Shown here: positions 7,866 to 14,078 of the stretch, one piece after another
Layout: each line of letters begins with the position of its first letter
Numbering within the stretch: the first letter of the stretch is position 1
Position numbers and translations under genes: made by a program
The notes under the pieces: model-generated
The model's database searches: none
The model's input: only the letters and a program-made list of their open reading frames with translations
What the model was told of the DNA's origin: nothing
IMG/VR virus record: IMGVR_UViG_3300043119_000835
Span: 1 to 40,422 of that record
Length of the DNA: 40,422 nt
Strand: one strand, 5' to 3'
Source: a virus

Positions 7866-8145
7866 GAATAAGGCACGGATAATACAGGCAATAGCACAGG
7901 CTCTTGAATCGCGGCTGCCGGAAGACACCTCGTATTGTGTTTTCAGCGTTGCAGGCTTCGGGGATAGCGTAGCCGGAGTGGCGACGGGGGGCGTCGGGCA
8001 GGTAGGGCCGTCGGACACAAAATTCAGTCAGGCGCTTTTGCTCTTAAAAAAAGAGGTGAGTGAAATGGCCCGGAAATGCGGAGCTGCAGACGGGGGCAGC
8101 GCAGGCGGTCCACAGATTTTTCCGCCGCATCCTACCGTAATGTAA
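7852..8145 (+). CDS. Hypothetical early protein (97 aa)
   Basis: 97 residues from ATG 7852, chosen because GGAGG lies 5 nt upstream and MASNKNKAR is a natural start. A Gly/Val-rich middle (VAGFGDSVAGVATGGVGQVG) is flanked by helices. No family recognised. It overlaps the preceding gene by 14 bp and stays in the operon direction. A 75-bp gap with a small GC hairpin (ACCGCC/GGCGGT around 8157-8173) follows. Confidence 0.65.
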   Translation: MASNKNKARIIQAIAQALESRLPEDTSYCVFSVAGFGDSVAGVATGGVGQVGPSDTKFSQALLLLKKEVSEMARKCGAADGGSAGGPQIFPPHPTVM

Positions 8146-8220
8146 TTGAAGCGAAACCGCCCGTGTGGCGGTCGCCGGGGCGTGGCGGCTCCGGCCTGAT
8201 GAGCAGCCAAAAGGAAAGTT

Positions 8221-8412
8221 ATGGCTCGTAAGTTGGGGAACTATCGTGTGGCACAGTGGCTTGATACCGTCCGGATCTGCCCTGTGTTTGTCATTGAGCG
8301 CTACGTCGATGGCCGTTGGCATCCGTGCGTATACCGCGGCAAACCACTGATTTTTGATTTGGAATATGACGCCTGCGGCATGATGTTGCTGCTGGATTCA
8401 CCCCGCAGCTGA
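8221..8412 (+). CDS. Small hypothetical protein (63 aa)
   Basis: 63 residues with AAGGAAAG upstream of the ATG. Sequence is WHPCVYRGKPLIFDLEY-like beta-rich with no motif. It sits between two early genes in the same direction with a 12-bp gap to the next one. Real because of the ribosome site, tight packing and codon usage like its neighbours; function unknown. Confidence 0.6.
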   Translation: MARKLGNYRVAQWLDTVRICPVFVIERYVDGRWHPCVYRGKPLIFDLEYDACGMMLLLDSPRS

Positions 8413-8424
8413 CAGGGAGCACAT

Positions 8425-9000
8425 ATGCGCATCTACCTTGCCTGCCCGTACACGCACCGTCTGGCCGCCAGGCGCCGGGAGCGCTTTGAGGCTGCCACAA
8501 TGGCGGCCGCCGCGCTGATGGCGAGAGGACATATTGTCTATTCGCCCATAACACATGGGCACCCCATCGGCATATTGGGACGTGTGCCGGGCGATTGGAG
8601 CTACTGGAAGGACCATTGTCTGTCTTTTTTGCGTGGCTGGGCGGAAGAACTGCATATTGTATGCATGCCCGGATGGGAAGATTCCACCGGTGTGCAGGCG
8701 GAAATACAGATGGCCGCAGATATGGGCCTGCCGGTGCGCCACATGCAGCCCACGGCTAGCACCCAGAAAACATGCCTGCCTATCGGGACGTCGGAACAGC
8801 CCCGGCGATTTGAACTGGTGACAACCAACGCATGTATCCCGGCTATCCGCGATATGCGGCACGACAGGCTGGTGGCTATGTTTTTTCGTGACCGTAATAA
8901 GCCCGAGTCCGCAGAACGGATGGCCGCGGTATGTGTTGACGCGCTGCATACAGTAATCGCCACGCATCAGGCAGACAGAAAGGGGGTACCCCATGAATAG
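8425..9000 (+). CDS. DUF1937-like (nucleoside deoxyribosyltransferase-fold) protein
   Basis: 191 residues. The N-terminal 110 residues match the DUF1937/DUF4406 pattern: MRIYLACPYTH, RRERFEAATMAAAALMARGH, the YSPITHGHPI strand and GWEDSTGVQAEIQMA. These are relatives of nucleoside 2-deoxyribosyltransferases, and the Glu in GVQAEI sits at the family's usual acidic position. Activity on nucleotides is possible, but substrate is unknown. The C-terminal 80 residues are helical and not part of the usual domain. GGGAGC precedes the ATG. It overlaps gp16 by 8 bp. Confidence 0.75.
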   Translation: MRIYLACPYTHRLAARRRERFEAATMAAAALMARGHIVYSPITHGHPIGILGRVPGDWSYWKDHCLSFLRGWAEELHIVCMPGWEDSTGVQAEIQMAADMGLPVRHMQPTASTQKTCLPIGTSEQPRRFELVTTNACIPAIRDMRHDRLVAMFFRDRNKPESAERMAAVCVDALHTVIATHQADRKGVPHE

Positions 9001-9400
9001 AAAAATTATGCTGGCAAAGCTGCATATTGCCAAAAAAGACATGGCGCTGACCGATGATGTTTATCGTGCCCTGCTGTACCGCGTAACTGGCAAACATAGC
9101 GCCGCCGCCATGAGTGCCGGAGAAATCGGCCGGGTACTGTCTGATATGAAGGCCAAAGGCTGGAAACCCTCACCACCCAAAAAAGCCGGTAAAAAGCCGG
9201 TAGTCAATCCGGACTGCCAGAGGTTGCTGGCCAAAGTGGAAGCCCTGCTGGCCGAAGAACGCCGCCCGTGGGCATATGCTGAGGCCATAGCCCGTCATAT
9301 GTACGGCGTGGATAAGCTGGAATGGTGTACCCCGGAGATGCTGCGTGGCATTCTGGTTGCGCTGGTAAAAAATGCGCGCCGCAACGGGGGCATGGAATGA
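8993..9400 (+). CDS. gp16-like protein, DUF1018
   Basis: 135 residues, matching the DUF1018 (Mu gp16) family: the start KIMLAKLHIAKKDMALTDD, the YRALLYRVTGKHSAAAMS segment and the C-terminal WAYAEAIARHMYGVDKLEWC. This family stands directly before mor in many Mu-like phages, as it does here. A linker with KKAGKKP separates the two conserved parts. The biochemical role is unknown. Coupled to the next gene by an ATGA overlap. Confidence 0.85.
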   Translation: MNRKIMLAKLHIAKKDMALTDDVYRALLYRVTGKHSAAAMSAGEIGRVLSDMKAKGWKPSPPKKAGKKPVVNPDCQRLLAKVEALLAEERRPWAYAEAIARHMYGVDKLEWCTPEMLRGILVALVKNARRNGGME

Positions 9401-9849
9401 ACACGCTGCATACTGTTGCCGCCAACACACTGCCCGATGCCGCCAGAGAGCTGGCCGCCATAATCGGGATGCCGAAGACCATCAAGCTTGTCGAGGCTCT
9501 GGGTGGCACCACGTTCCCCGTACCGAAGCGGGCCACCAAAGCGGGCGAGGTTCGCTTCTGGGCTTTGTCCGATGCGGTGGGCGACGATGCAGCACAGAAA
9601 CTCTGTCAGCATTACGGCGGGGTGAAGCTGTACATCCCGCGCTGTACAGAAGCGTTGCGCAACGCCCGTGACAGGGCCATCATACAGCAGTTTGACCAAG
9701 AGACCGCCAAAGGGCGCAGTGGGGCGGAAGTTGTCATGGAACTGGCTATGCAGTACAGGCTTTCTGACAGACGCATATGGATTATTTTGAAAACGCCGGA
9801 AGACGCACCCGCTGAGAACACGGCTTTGCAGCAAGGTAGCCTTTTTTAG
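9397..9849 (+). CDS. mor: Mor-family transcription activator
   Basis: 150 residues from ATG 9397 (ATGA overlap with gp16). The C-terminal half (YIPRCTEAL, GRSGAEVVMELAMQYRLSDR and RIWIILK) is the characteristic helix-turn-helix of the Mor/C family, with the recognition helix at LSDRRIWIIL. The N-terminal half is the dimerisation region (ARELAAIIGMPKTIKLVEAL). Mor and C of Mu bind the -35 region of middle and late promoters that lack a good -35 and recruit RNA polymerase. Only one member is present here, so it probably does both jobs. The four CTGAAC-type late promoters in this window are its best candidate targets (inference). It is the last regulator before the lysis promoter at 10106. Confidence 0.9.
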   Translation: MNTLHTVAANTLPDAARELAAIIGMPKTIKLVEALGGTTFPVPKRATKAGEVRFWALSDAVGDDAAQKLCQHYGGVKLYIPRCTEALRNARDRAIIQQFDQETAKGRSGAEVVMELAMQYRLSDRRIWIILKTPEDAPAENTALQQGSLF

Positions 9850-9858
9850 GAGAATGCT

Positions 9859-10071
9859 ATGGCAACTCTTTACCTTATCGGAATCGTTTCTTTCCTCGTT
9901 ACATTAGCTGGGCTTTTTGTGATAAAATTTGGCCGTGAAGGTGCCCTGCGCCGTATCCGTAACCCCAGTCGCGGCCAAGTTGTAATCTCGATTCTATTCA
10001 TTGCTGTAGGCATTCTCATTATACGTACAGTAGCCCTTTGGATTCATGCCGTCAGTACGCATGGAGTATGA
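9859..10071 (+). CDS. Small two-span membrane protein
   Basis: 70 residues. Two hydrophobic segments, about 3-24 (LYLIGIVSFLVTLAGLFVI) and 43-63 (VVISILFIAVGILIIRTV), are joined by a basic loop (GREGALRRIRNPSRGQ). An AGGAG site precedes the ATG. It ends the early/activator operon just before a terminator-promoter region. A holin or antiholin role is possible by position, but a separate holin candidate follows the promoter. Confidence 0.7.
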   Translation: MATLYLIGIVSFLVTLAGLFVIKFGREGALRRIRNPSRGQVVISILFIAVGILIIRTVALWIHAVSTHGV

Positions 10072-10105
10072 CGGCATGGCTAACCCTTTCCCGCGATAGC
10101 TCCTT

Positions 10106-10149
10106 CTGAACCCCTTCCACCTGTCCTGCCCCCTGTTCGCCGCCATACT
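10106..10149 (+). promoter_or_regulatory. Late promoter of the lysis operon (Plys-like)
   Basis: A 23-bp element at 10106-10128 (begins CTGAACCCCTTC, ends CTGTCCTG) is identical to elements at 18927-18949 and 31596-31618 on the other strand. Fifteen bp further lies a -10-like CATACT (10144-10149). No -35 hexamer exists, as in activator-dependent Mu late promoters. The next gene in the direction of transcription is the lysis cassette. The element would cover about -48 to -26, the zone bound by Mor or C in Mu. Function is inferred from repetition, spacing and position. Confidence 0.75.
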
Positions 10150-10174
10150 GGCGGCGACCGGGGGCGTTTTCTTT
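10128..10174 (+). terminator. Terminator of the early operon, straddling the late -10
   Basis: Nested stems: GCCCCC (10128-10133) with GGGGGC (10160-10165), and CGCCGCC (10138-10144) with GGCGGCG (10150-10156), followed by GTTTTCTTT. The inner loop, ATACT, is part of the late -10. RNA arriving from the early operon can form the whole structure; RNA begun at the late promoter should contain only its distal half. Confidence 0.75.
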
Positions 10175-10209
10175 GCGGCGCCTCCACATACAATATTCCG
10201 GAGGTCGCC

Positions 10210-10566
10210 ATGTCCCGTCATCAATTTACGCCGCGCCTGCCCCGCATGGGGTGGTGTCTGCTGCTGGCCGTGATTCTGCTGGCCGCTGTCGCGCTGGTTT
10301 CCCCTCAGCAGCTGCCTGTTATCCTGTATAAATTTTCTCTGGTCACCGTGGCCGGCGTGGGAGGCTACTGGCTTGACCGGTGGGCCTTTCCCTATGGGCG
10401 GCCTGACTTTTTTCTGTTCCGTACACCTGTGGGCAAAGGAGAGACCTTGCGCTCTCCGCTCAGGTTGTTGCCCAGCAGATTGACCCGCATTCCCTTTGCT
10501 GCTGCCAACATCCGTCGGGCCATTATCATGGGAGCGGCCATGCTGGCCGTGGGGATGGGCCTGTGA
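10210..10566 (+). CDS. Putative holin
   Basis: 118 residues with a GGAGG ribosome site. Hydrophobic spans lie at about 14-31 (WCLLLAVILLAAVALV), 38-55 (VILYKFSLVTVAGVGGYW) and near the C-terminus (RRAIIMGAAMLAVGMGL). The segment GGYWLDRWAFPYGRPD is typical of the putative holin family placed before the endolysin in many phages. Such proteins make inner-membrane holes that release or activate the endolysin. The stop overlaps the transglycosylase start. First gene of the lysis operon. Confidence 0.75.
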   Translation: MSRHQFTPRLPRMGWCLLLAVILLAAVALVSPQQLPVILYKFSLVTVAGVGGYWLDRWAFPYGRPDFFLFRTPVGKGETLRSPLRLLPSRLTRIPFAAANIRRAIIMGAAMLAVGMGL

Positions 10567-11261
10567 TGCGCGGATGGCTGACTGCACTTTTTGACGTTTG
10601 CAAGTACTGCGCTGTGTCGGTGCTTGTCGGTTTCGGTCTGATGACGGGAGCAATTGCCGCTGTATGCTTTTGGTATACATGTGCCTTTGCCGCTTCCGAC
10701 ATTCCCGCTGAGGCGAAGCAGCATCAGCGCACGCTGATACGCGAGGCCCGCGCTCAGTGGGGTATTGATGCACCGGTGGCCGTTTTCGCCGCGCAAATAC
10801 ACCAGGAAAGCCTGTGGCGGGCCGACGCCGTATCACACGCCGGGGCACAGGGCATGGCGCAGTTTATGCCTGCCACTGCCAGATGGCTGCCGGAGGTTTT
10901 GCCTCATACAGGAAAGCCTGCGCCGTTTTCGCCTTCATGGGCCATCCGTGCATTAGTCGGGTACGATTTGTGGCTTTGGAAGCGGGTTACAGCAGCCACC
11001 TTGTGCGACCGAATGGCCATGACTCTTTCTGCCTATAACGGAGGCCTTGGCTGGGTTTACAAAGATCAGCGGCTTGCTGCTTCCAAAGGACTGCACAGCG
11101 GCCTCTGGCGTGATGTTGCGGTTGTGAATGCAGGGCGCAGCGCTGCGGCATTCCGTGAAAACAGACAGTACCCGCAACGCATCCTGCAGCGGCTTTTGCC
11201 ACGGTATTCAGCGGCGGGCTGGCCTGCAGGCAGTTTTGCCGGAGGCTGCCATGCCTTTTAG
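10566..11261 (+). CDS. Lytic transglycosylase endolysin (SLT domain)
   Basis: 231 residues from ATG 10566, which overlaps the holin stop (TGATG). A hydrophobic N-terminal segment at about 15-43 (VSVLVGFGLMTGAIAAVCFW) can act as a signal-anchor, so export may be holin-independent. The SLT lysozyme-like domain follows: the catalytic Glu81 in IHQESLWR, AGAQGMAQFMPATA at about 98-112, and SAYNGG in the second half. It cleaves the peptidoglycan glycan strand. The C-terminus overlaps the spanin gene by 11 bp. Confidence 0.9.
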   Translation: MRGWLTALFDVCKYCAVSVLVGFGLMTGAIAAVCFWYTCAFAASDIPAEAKQHQRTLIREARAQWGIDAPVAVFAAQIHQESLWRADAVSHAGAQGMAQFMPATARWLPEVLPHTGKPAPFSPSWAIRALVGYDLWLWKRVTAATLCDRMAMTLSAYNGGLGWVYKDQRLAASKGLHSGLWRDVAVVNAGRSAAAFRENRQYPQRILQRLLPRYSAAGWPAGSFAGGCHAF

Positions 11262-11913
11262 CCTTTGGTCTGTGCCCGGGCTGTTCGGCCGGTGGTGGCT
11301 GCCGCTGGCTGCCGCCTGTGCCGCGGCAGCGCTGCTTGTGGGGGGCTATCACGCCGGATGCCGTGTGACAGCGGCTGAATATGAGCGAGATATGGGGCTG
11401 CTGCGTCTGGCCCATGCCCAGGAACAAACCCAGCGCGCCCGCGCGCATGCACAGGCGTACGCGGCCCTGCACCGGCAGTATGAAAAAGAGCTGTCACGCG
11501 GCAACGCATTGTCCGCGCAACTGGACGAAAAACGCCGGCAGATAGCCCGTCAACGAATGCAATTTGACAGGAGAATACGCGATGTTGTGGTCCGCCTTGA
11601 AGCCAGCGGCACTGACTGCCGCCTTGGCCCTGATTTTGTGCGGCTGTGGAACGAGGCCATCGGGGCCGTTGCCCATGATTCCGGAGGTGGTTCCCTGTCC
11701 GGAGCGGCCGGCACCGCCCCCGTCACTGATACAGCGTCCGGAGCCGCCGGCACCGCTGACACCGGGATACTGGCCGGACAGGCTGCCCCCCCGTCACAGC
11801 GAACCGGCACAGTAACGCCGGCTGACCTGCTGGCCAACATCCGCGATTACGGCGCCCGCTGCCGGGCTATGGAGGTGCAGCTGAACAGCCTGATTGACTG
11901 GGTACAGCCATGA
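11251..11913 (+). CDS. Rz-like inner-membrane spanin
   Basis: 220 residues from ATG 11251 with GGAGG 5 nt before it. A single N-terminal membrane span at about 16-35 (WLPLAAACAAAALLVGGYHA) is followed by a long periplasmic coiled coil (about 45-115, rich in Glu, Gln, Arg). The last third is a low-complexity Ala/Gly/Thr region and then NIRDYGARCRAMEVQLNSLI, a typical Rz/DUF2514-like end. With its nested partner it should fuse inner and outer membranes as the last step of lysis. It is longer than lambda Rz (153 residues), mainly through the low-complexity insert. Confidence 0.75.
   Translation: MPFSLWSVPGLFGRWWLPLAAACAAAALLVGGYHAGCRVTAAEYERDMGLLRLAHAQEQTQRARAHAQAYAALHRQYEKELSRGNALSAQLDEKRRQIARQRMQFDRRIRDVVVRLEASGTDCRLGPDFVRLWNEAIGAVAHDSGGGSLSGAAGTAPVTDTASGAAGTADTGILAGQAAPPSQRTGTVTPADLLANIRDYGARCRAMEVQLNSLIDWVQP
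11582..11815 (+). CDS. Rz1-like outer-membrane spanin lipoprotein, nested in Rz
   Basis: 77 residues in the +1-shifted frame entirely inside the Rz gene. ATG 11582 has AGGAG 7 nt upstream. A signal peptide (SALKPAALTAALALIL) ends in the lipobox LCGC, and the mature part is Pro-rich (PERPAPPPS, PEPPAPLTPGYW), the hallmark of Rz1. The nested arrangement is known for lambda Rz/Rz1. It explains the low-complexity region of the host frame, which is constrained in two frames. Confidence 0.85.
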   Translation: MLWSALKPAALTAALALILCGCGTRPSGPLPMIPEVVPCPERPAPPPSLIQRPEPPAPLTPGYWPDRLPPRHSEPAQ

Positions 11914-12170
11914 ACGAGTTGTTTTTGCTTATCCTTAACGGGCTGTGGGCTTTGCTGCTTGCAATTTTCGCCTTGTGGGGGCGCTCCATGCAGGCGCGCG
12001 ATTCTCAGCGGAGTAAAGAGTTGCAAAGCCTGCGGGACCGTATGGAAGACACCTGCGTGCGGCGTGATGATTACAGTTCTATGCGCGCCGAGGTCATGTC
12101 CCGGCTGGAGCGCATGGATGCCAAACTTGACCGGTTGATAGAACGCGACGGAGCCAGAAATGCACGATGA
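11910..12170 (+). CDS. DUF2730 family protein
   Basis: 86 residues. An N-terminal hydrophobic span (LFLLILNGLWALLLAIFALW, about 4-23) is followed by a charged coiled coil that includes LERMDAKLDRLIERDG. This matches DUF2730, which in Mu-like phages lies a gene or two before the small terminase subunit. It overlaps the spanin gene by 4 bp and the next gene by 11 bp. Function unknown; a role at the membrane is inferred from the span. Confidence 0.8.
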   Translation: MNELFLLILNGLWALLLAIFALWGRSMQARDSQRSKELQSLRDRMEDTCVRRDDYSSMRAEVMSRLERMDAKLDRLIERDGARNAR

Positions 12171-12444
12171 GAAGCCTACGGAAGCACGAACACAGGAGCT
12201 GATGCTGCTGGAGCGTATGGACGCCAAACTTGATGCACTGGATAAGCGTATGGATGGCATGGACAGGCGTGCGGCCAGTGCCGGGGCAGTGGCAGGAGGT
12301 GTTGCCGGCGGTATTACCGGCGCCCTTGTGGCTTCCAGTATCGCCTACATTAAAGCAACACTTGGATGGCATTCAAGAGGTCGTGGGTTCAATTCCCTCC
12401 AGCTCCACCAAGAATTTCTAAGGCTTACAAGTTTTGACTTGTAA
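12160..12444 (+). CDS. Small coiled-coil/glycine-rich membrane protein, 3' end replaced by tRNA-Ala sequence
   Basis: 94 residues. The N-terminal coil repeats the ERMDAKLD motif of the previous gene at both protein and DNA level, suggesting a small duplication. Next come a glycine-rich hydrophobic segment (SAGAVAGGVAGGITGALVAS, about 40-59) and IAYIKATLG. From residue 68 on, the frame runs through the 3' half of a tRNA-Ala and its terminator (codons from 12361), so about 27 C-terminal residues are not original protein sequence. The natural end was lost at, or close to, an attachment-site junction. In related phages this gene is followed by the small terminase gene, which here lies 25 kb away. 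Confidence 0.7.
   Translation: MHDEKPTEARTQELMLLERMDAKLDALDKRMDGMDRRAASAGAVAGGVAGGITGALVASSIAYIKATLGWHSRGRGFNSLQLHQEFLRLTSFDL
12361..12410 (+). other. 3' half of tRNA-Ala(GGC), likely attachment-site remnant
   Basis: These 50 nt correspond exactly to tRNA positions 27-76. The anticodon stem is CTTGG/TCAAG with loop ATGGCAT (anticodon GGC), the variable loop AGGTC, a T-arm with loop TTCAATT, the acceptor strand CAGCTCC, then ACCA. The pattern matches bacterial tRNA-Ala(GGC), for example E. coli alaW. No D-arm or 5' acceptor strand precedes it; instead there is a phage reading frame. A half starting at the anticodon stem is what tyrosine-integrase elements leave at their distal junction (attR). 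The T-stem carries one T-T mismatch. Confidence 0.85.
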
Positions 12445-12453
12445 GCCTTTTTT
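12420..12453 (+). terminator. Terminator following the tRNA-Ala half
   Basis: A perfect 12-bp stem, AAGGCTTACAAG (12420-12431) with CTTGTAAGCCTT (12438-12449), has a 6-nt loop and a T6 run. It stands 9 bp after the CCA end, as a native tRNA terminator does. It also closes the lysis operon read from the left. Confidence 0.9.
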
Positions 12454-12457
12454 CGTG

Positions 12458-12477
12458 TGGATAACCGTTTGGATAAC
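12458..12477 (+). repeat. Direct repeat TGGATAAC x2 beside the tRNA half
   Basis: TGGATAAC occurs at 12458-12465 and 12470-12477 (12-bp period). Short direct repeats at one helical turn beside an att core are typical arm-type binding sites for tyrosine integrases. The segment 12454-12575 holds no gene; apart from this repeat I see nothing in it except the expected right end of the Mu-like phage, which I cannot delimit. Confidence 0.45.
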
Positions 12478-12575
12478 ATTTCCGGTTAGCCAGGATTTGC
12501 GAGATTCCGTTGGGAATGTAAGGCGGCGCGGGATTTGGCACTTCGTGGGGATGGATTCGGCATAGGTTTGTCGGG

Positions 12576-12845
12576 CTATCTGACAGGCAGCAGGATTCTT
12601 TCTGCGAGGATTCTGCCGGCGGTTGTCCGGGCGGTAATTGTCACCGGATGATGGTGCCCCGGGGAGCCGCCGGAGATCAGCGCGGTGAGCAGCGGGCCGG
12701 AGATTGTTTGCTGCTCGACTTTCAGGGCAACCGGCGCTGACCATATGACTTCGGAGATGTTTTCTCCGGGGGCCAGTCTTGCGGACATATCCACTGCGTA
12801 ATCCAGTTTTTCAGTTGCCAGCTTGGGCGGCCAGGACGGGTACAT
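12576..12845 (-). CDS. Small tail-fibre-region protein (possible fibre-tail adaptor)
   Basis: 89 residues from ATG 12845 (MYPSWPPKLA). The remaining sequence is all-beta, with EVIWSAPVALKVEQQTISGP and PVTITARTTAGRILAERI-like strands of an immunoglobulin-type fold. Such small proteins are found next to fibre genes of related prophages and are described as fibre-tail adaptors; I hold this only loosely. It lies 2 bp after the preceding gene and is the last gene of the tail operon. A longer frame upstream belongs to the neighbouring gene in another phase. Confidence 0.65.
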   Translation of the reverse strand: MYPSWPPKLATEKLDYAVDMSARLAPGENISEVIWSAPVALKVEQQTISGPLLTALISGGSPGHHHPVTITARTTAGRILAERILLPVR

Positions 12846-12847
12846 AA

Positions 12848-13879
12848 TCACCTCGTTGCCGGCAGGATGATCTGCCTTTGAATGGTGGATGCTGTATGCA
12901 GCCTGTGCAGCGGGCGGGCGGTGTAAATGCGCTGCCGGGGCGGCACGGGCATCTTGGCATGGCCGGCATACGCCAGCAGGCGGGCAAGACACAGGGCCGA
13001 GGATGTTCCTGCCAGCTTTTTGTGCGCCCGGGCAGTAATGCGGACTGCGCCGCTGTTAACGGCAAGGGCGGCGGTCTGTTTTGTGCCTGTTGTCTGTGCT
13101 GTGGGCGTGTGGCGGATATGGCCGGTACAGCCTGACAGCGCCATTTTATTGCCGCTGGCCGGATCTGTTCCGCAGGCGGCGACATGCGATGCCGCTGTGC
13201 CGTTTTTACAGGCTGTTGTCTGCTGGTATGGCACACGCGCGCCGCCGGTAAGGCCGTGGGCGCCGCGCCGGCCGGATGCCAGACACACAAGACGGGCGAT
13301 ACCGGCCGCGGTGCCGGAGGCTCCTGCGCCGGTCGAAAGGTCGGCAAAGGAATAGCTGCCGAACAGAATCCCGCTTTGCTGTTTGTCCCATGCCGTTGAC
13401 CATGTCCCCATACAGGCATGGCCCTGTCTGTATTTTGTCAGCGTAACCGGCCCGATGACCGGTTCTCCATTGCGGTACACCGTGAACTGCTCACCCTCTG
13501 CCCGGACAGCCAGAGTCTCTGAATCTCCAACGGCTAGGTCGCGGGTAAACGTCCCGTATGTCGTATAATCCTGCACCAGCTTGATCTCGCCGGCCTTTAT
13601 GTAAATGCGGACACACGCGTATTTGTTGTCCGGAGCGTCCTGCCGTGCCATCAACACCAGAGTGTTATCCGTCAGATCGTCACGCCGCGTAACCGTGACG
13701 ATCTGCTCGGTATCGGTGTACTGCCGGTCGGAGTGACTCATGCCCACGGTCATGCCATAGGCATAGCCATCCCCTGTCAGCCGGTACTTGTAGTCGCCGT
13801 AGGCAATGACCGTATGCCAGCCCAGACTTTCCAGCGTGGTGCCCGCCGCCCCTGTGAAGGGTGTGTAAAAATCAGCCAT
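12848..13879 (-). CDS. Virion-associated fibre/spike protein
   Basis: 343 residues. The N-terminal 190 residues look like a concanavalin/LamG-type beta sandwich (ESLGWHTVIAYGDYKYRLTG, ARQDAPDNKYACVRIYIKAG, FTVYRNGEPVIGPVTLTKYR), often used for receptor or glycan binding. The C-terminal part is Ala/Thr/Gly-rich with many Cys and His and no known domain. Its ATG overlaps the end of the small gene upstream by 8 bp. Position at the end of the tail fibre operon suggests an accessory fibre or decoration protein; receptor binding is inference. Confidence 0.7.
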   Translation of the reverse strand: MADFYTPFTGAAGTTLESLGWHTVIAYGDYKYRLTGDGYAYGMTVGMSHSDRQYTDTEQIVTVTRRDDLTDNTLVLMARQDAPDNKYACVRIYIKAGEIKLVQDYTTYGTFTRDLAVGDSETLAVRAEGEQFTVYRNGEPVIGPVTLTKYRQGHACMGTWSTAWDKQQSGILFGSYSFADLSTGAGASGTAAGIARLVCLASGRRGAHGLTGGARVPYQQTTACKNGTAASHVAACGTDPASGNKMALSGCTGHIRHTPTAQTTGTKQTAALAVNSGAVRITARAHKKLAGTSSALCLARLLAYAGHAKMPVPPRQRIYTARPLHRLHTASTIQRQIILPATR

Positions 13880-14069
13880 CGGTCGGGACCTCTGTACAGC
13901 CGGCGGCCAGCAGCGCGGCGTGCTGCTGCGGGCTGACCTGCGGACAGGCTACCAGCGCGGTACCGTCGGGCAGCAGGCGTACCACCCACCACCAGGCCAC
14001 ACAGCCGGCCGCCGCAGGCCGCTGGTCCGTTGTTTCTGCACCTATGATCGGGCAACGGTATTGTTTCAT
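13872..14069 (-). CDS. Small hypothetical tail-operon protein (65 aa)
   Basis: 65 residues with MKQYRCPIIG at the start and CVAWWWVVRLLPDGTALVAC in the middle, a pattern of a short beta-hairpin protein with a DGTALV turn. It overlaps the next gene by 8 bp, indicating coupling. The sequence resembles the short N-terminal domains of tail-fibre assembly proteins (PQQHAALLAAG), but the family is not certain. Confidence 0.6.
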   Translation of the reverse strand: MKQYRCPIIGAETTDQRPAAAGCVAWWWVVRLLPDGTALVACPQVSPQQHAALLAAGCTEVPTDG

Positions 14070-14078
14070 CGCCGCAGC

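Noticed and set aside
9994-10848. 284-residue minus-strand open frame
   Set aside because: Lies across the late promoter, terminator, holin and transglycosylase genes; Arg/Gln/His-rich shadow composition.
12361-12410. 3' end of tmRNA (ssrA)
   Set aside because: The GGTTCAATTC...AGCTCCACCA end fits tmRNA too, but the 17 nt before the T-arm form a proper anticodon arm with GGC and a 5-nt variable loop, which only a tRNA-Ala has.
12418-12744. 108-residue minus-strand open frame
   Set aside because: Runs through the tRNA terminator and antisense to nothing conserved; overlaps the 89-residue tail gene in another frame.
12811-13419. 202-residue minus-strand open frame
   Set aside because: Pro/Ala/Arg-rich shadow inside the fibre-like gene 12848-13879, which has the better start and coupling.
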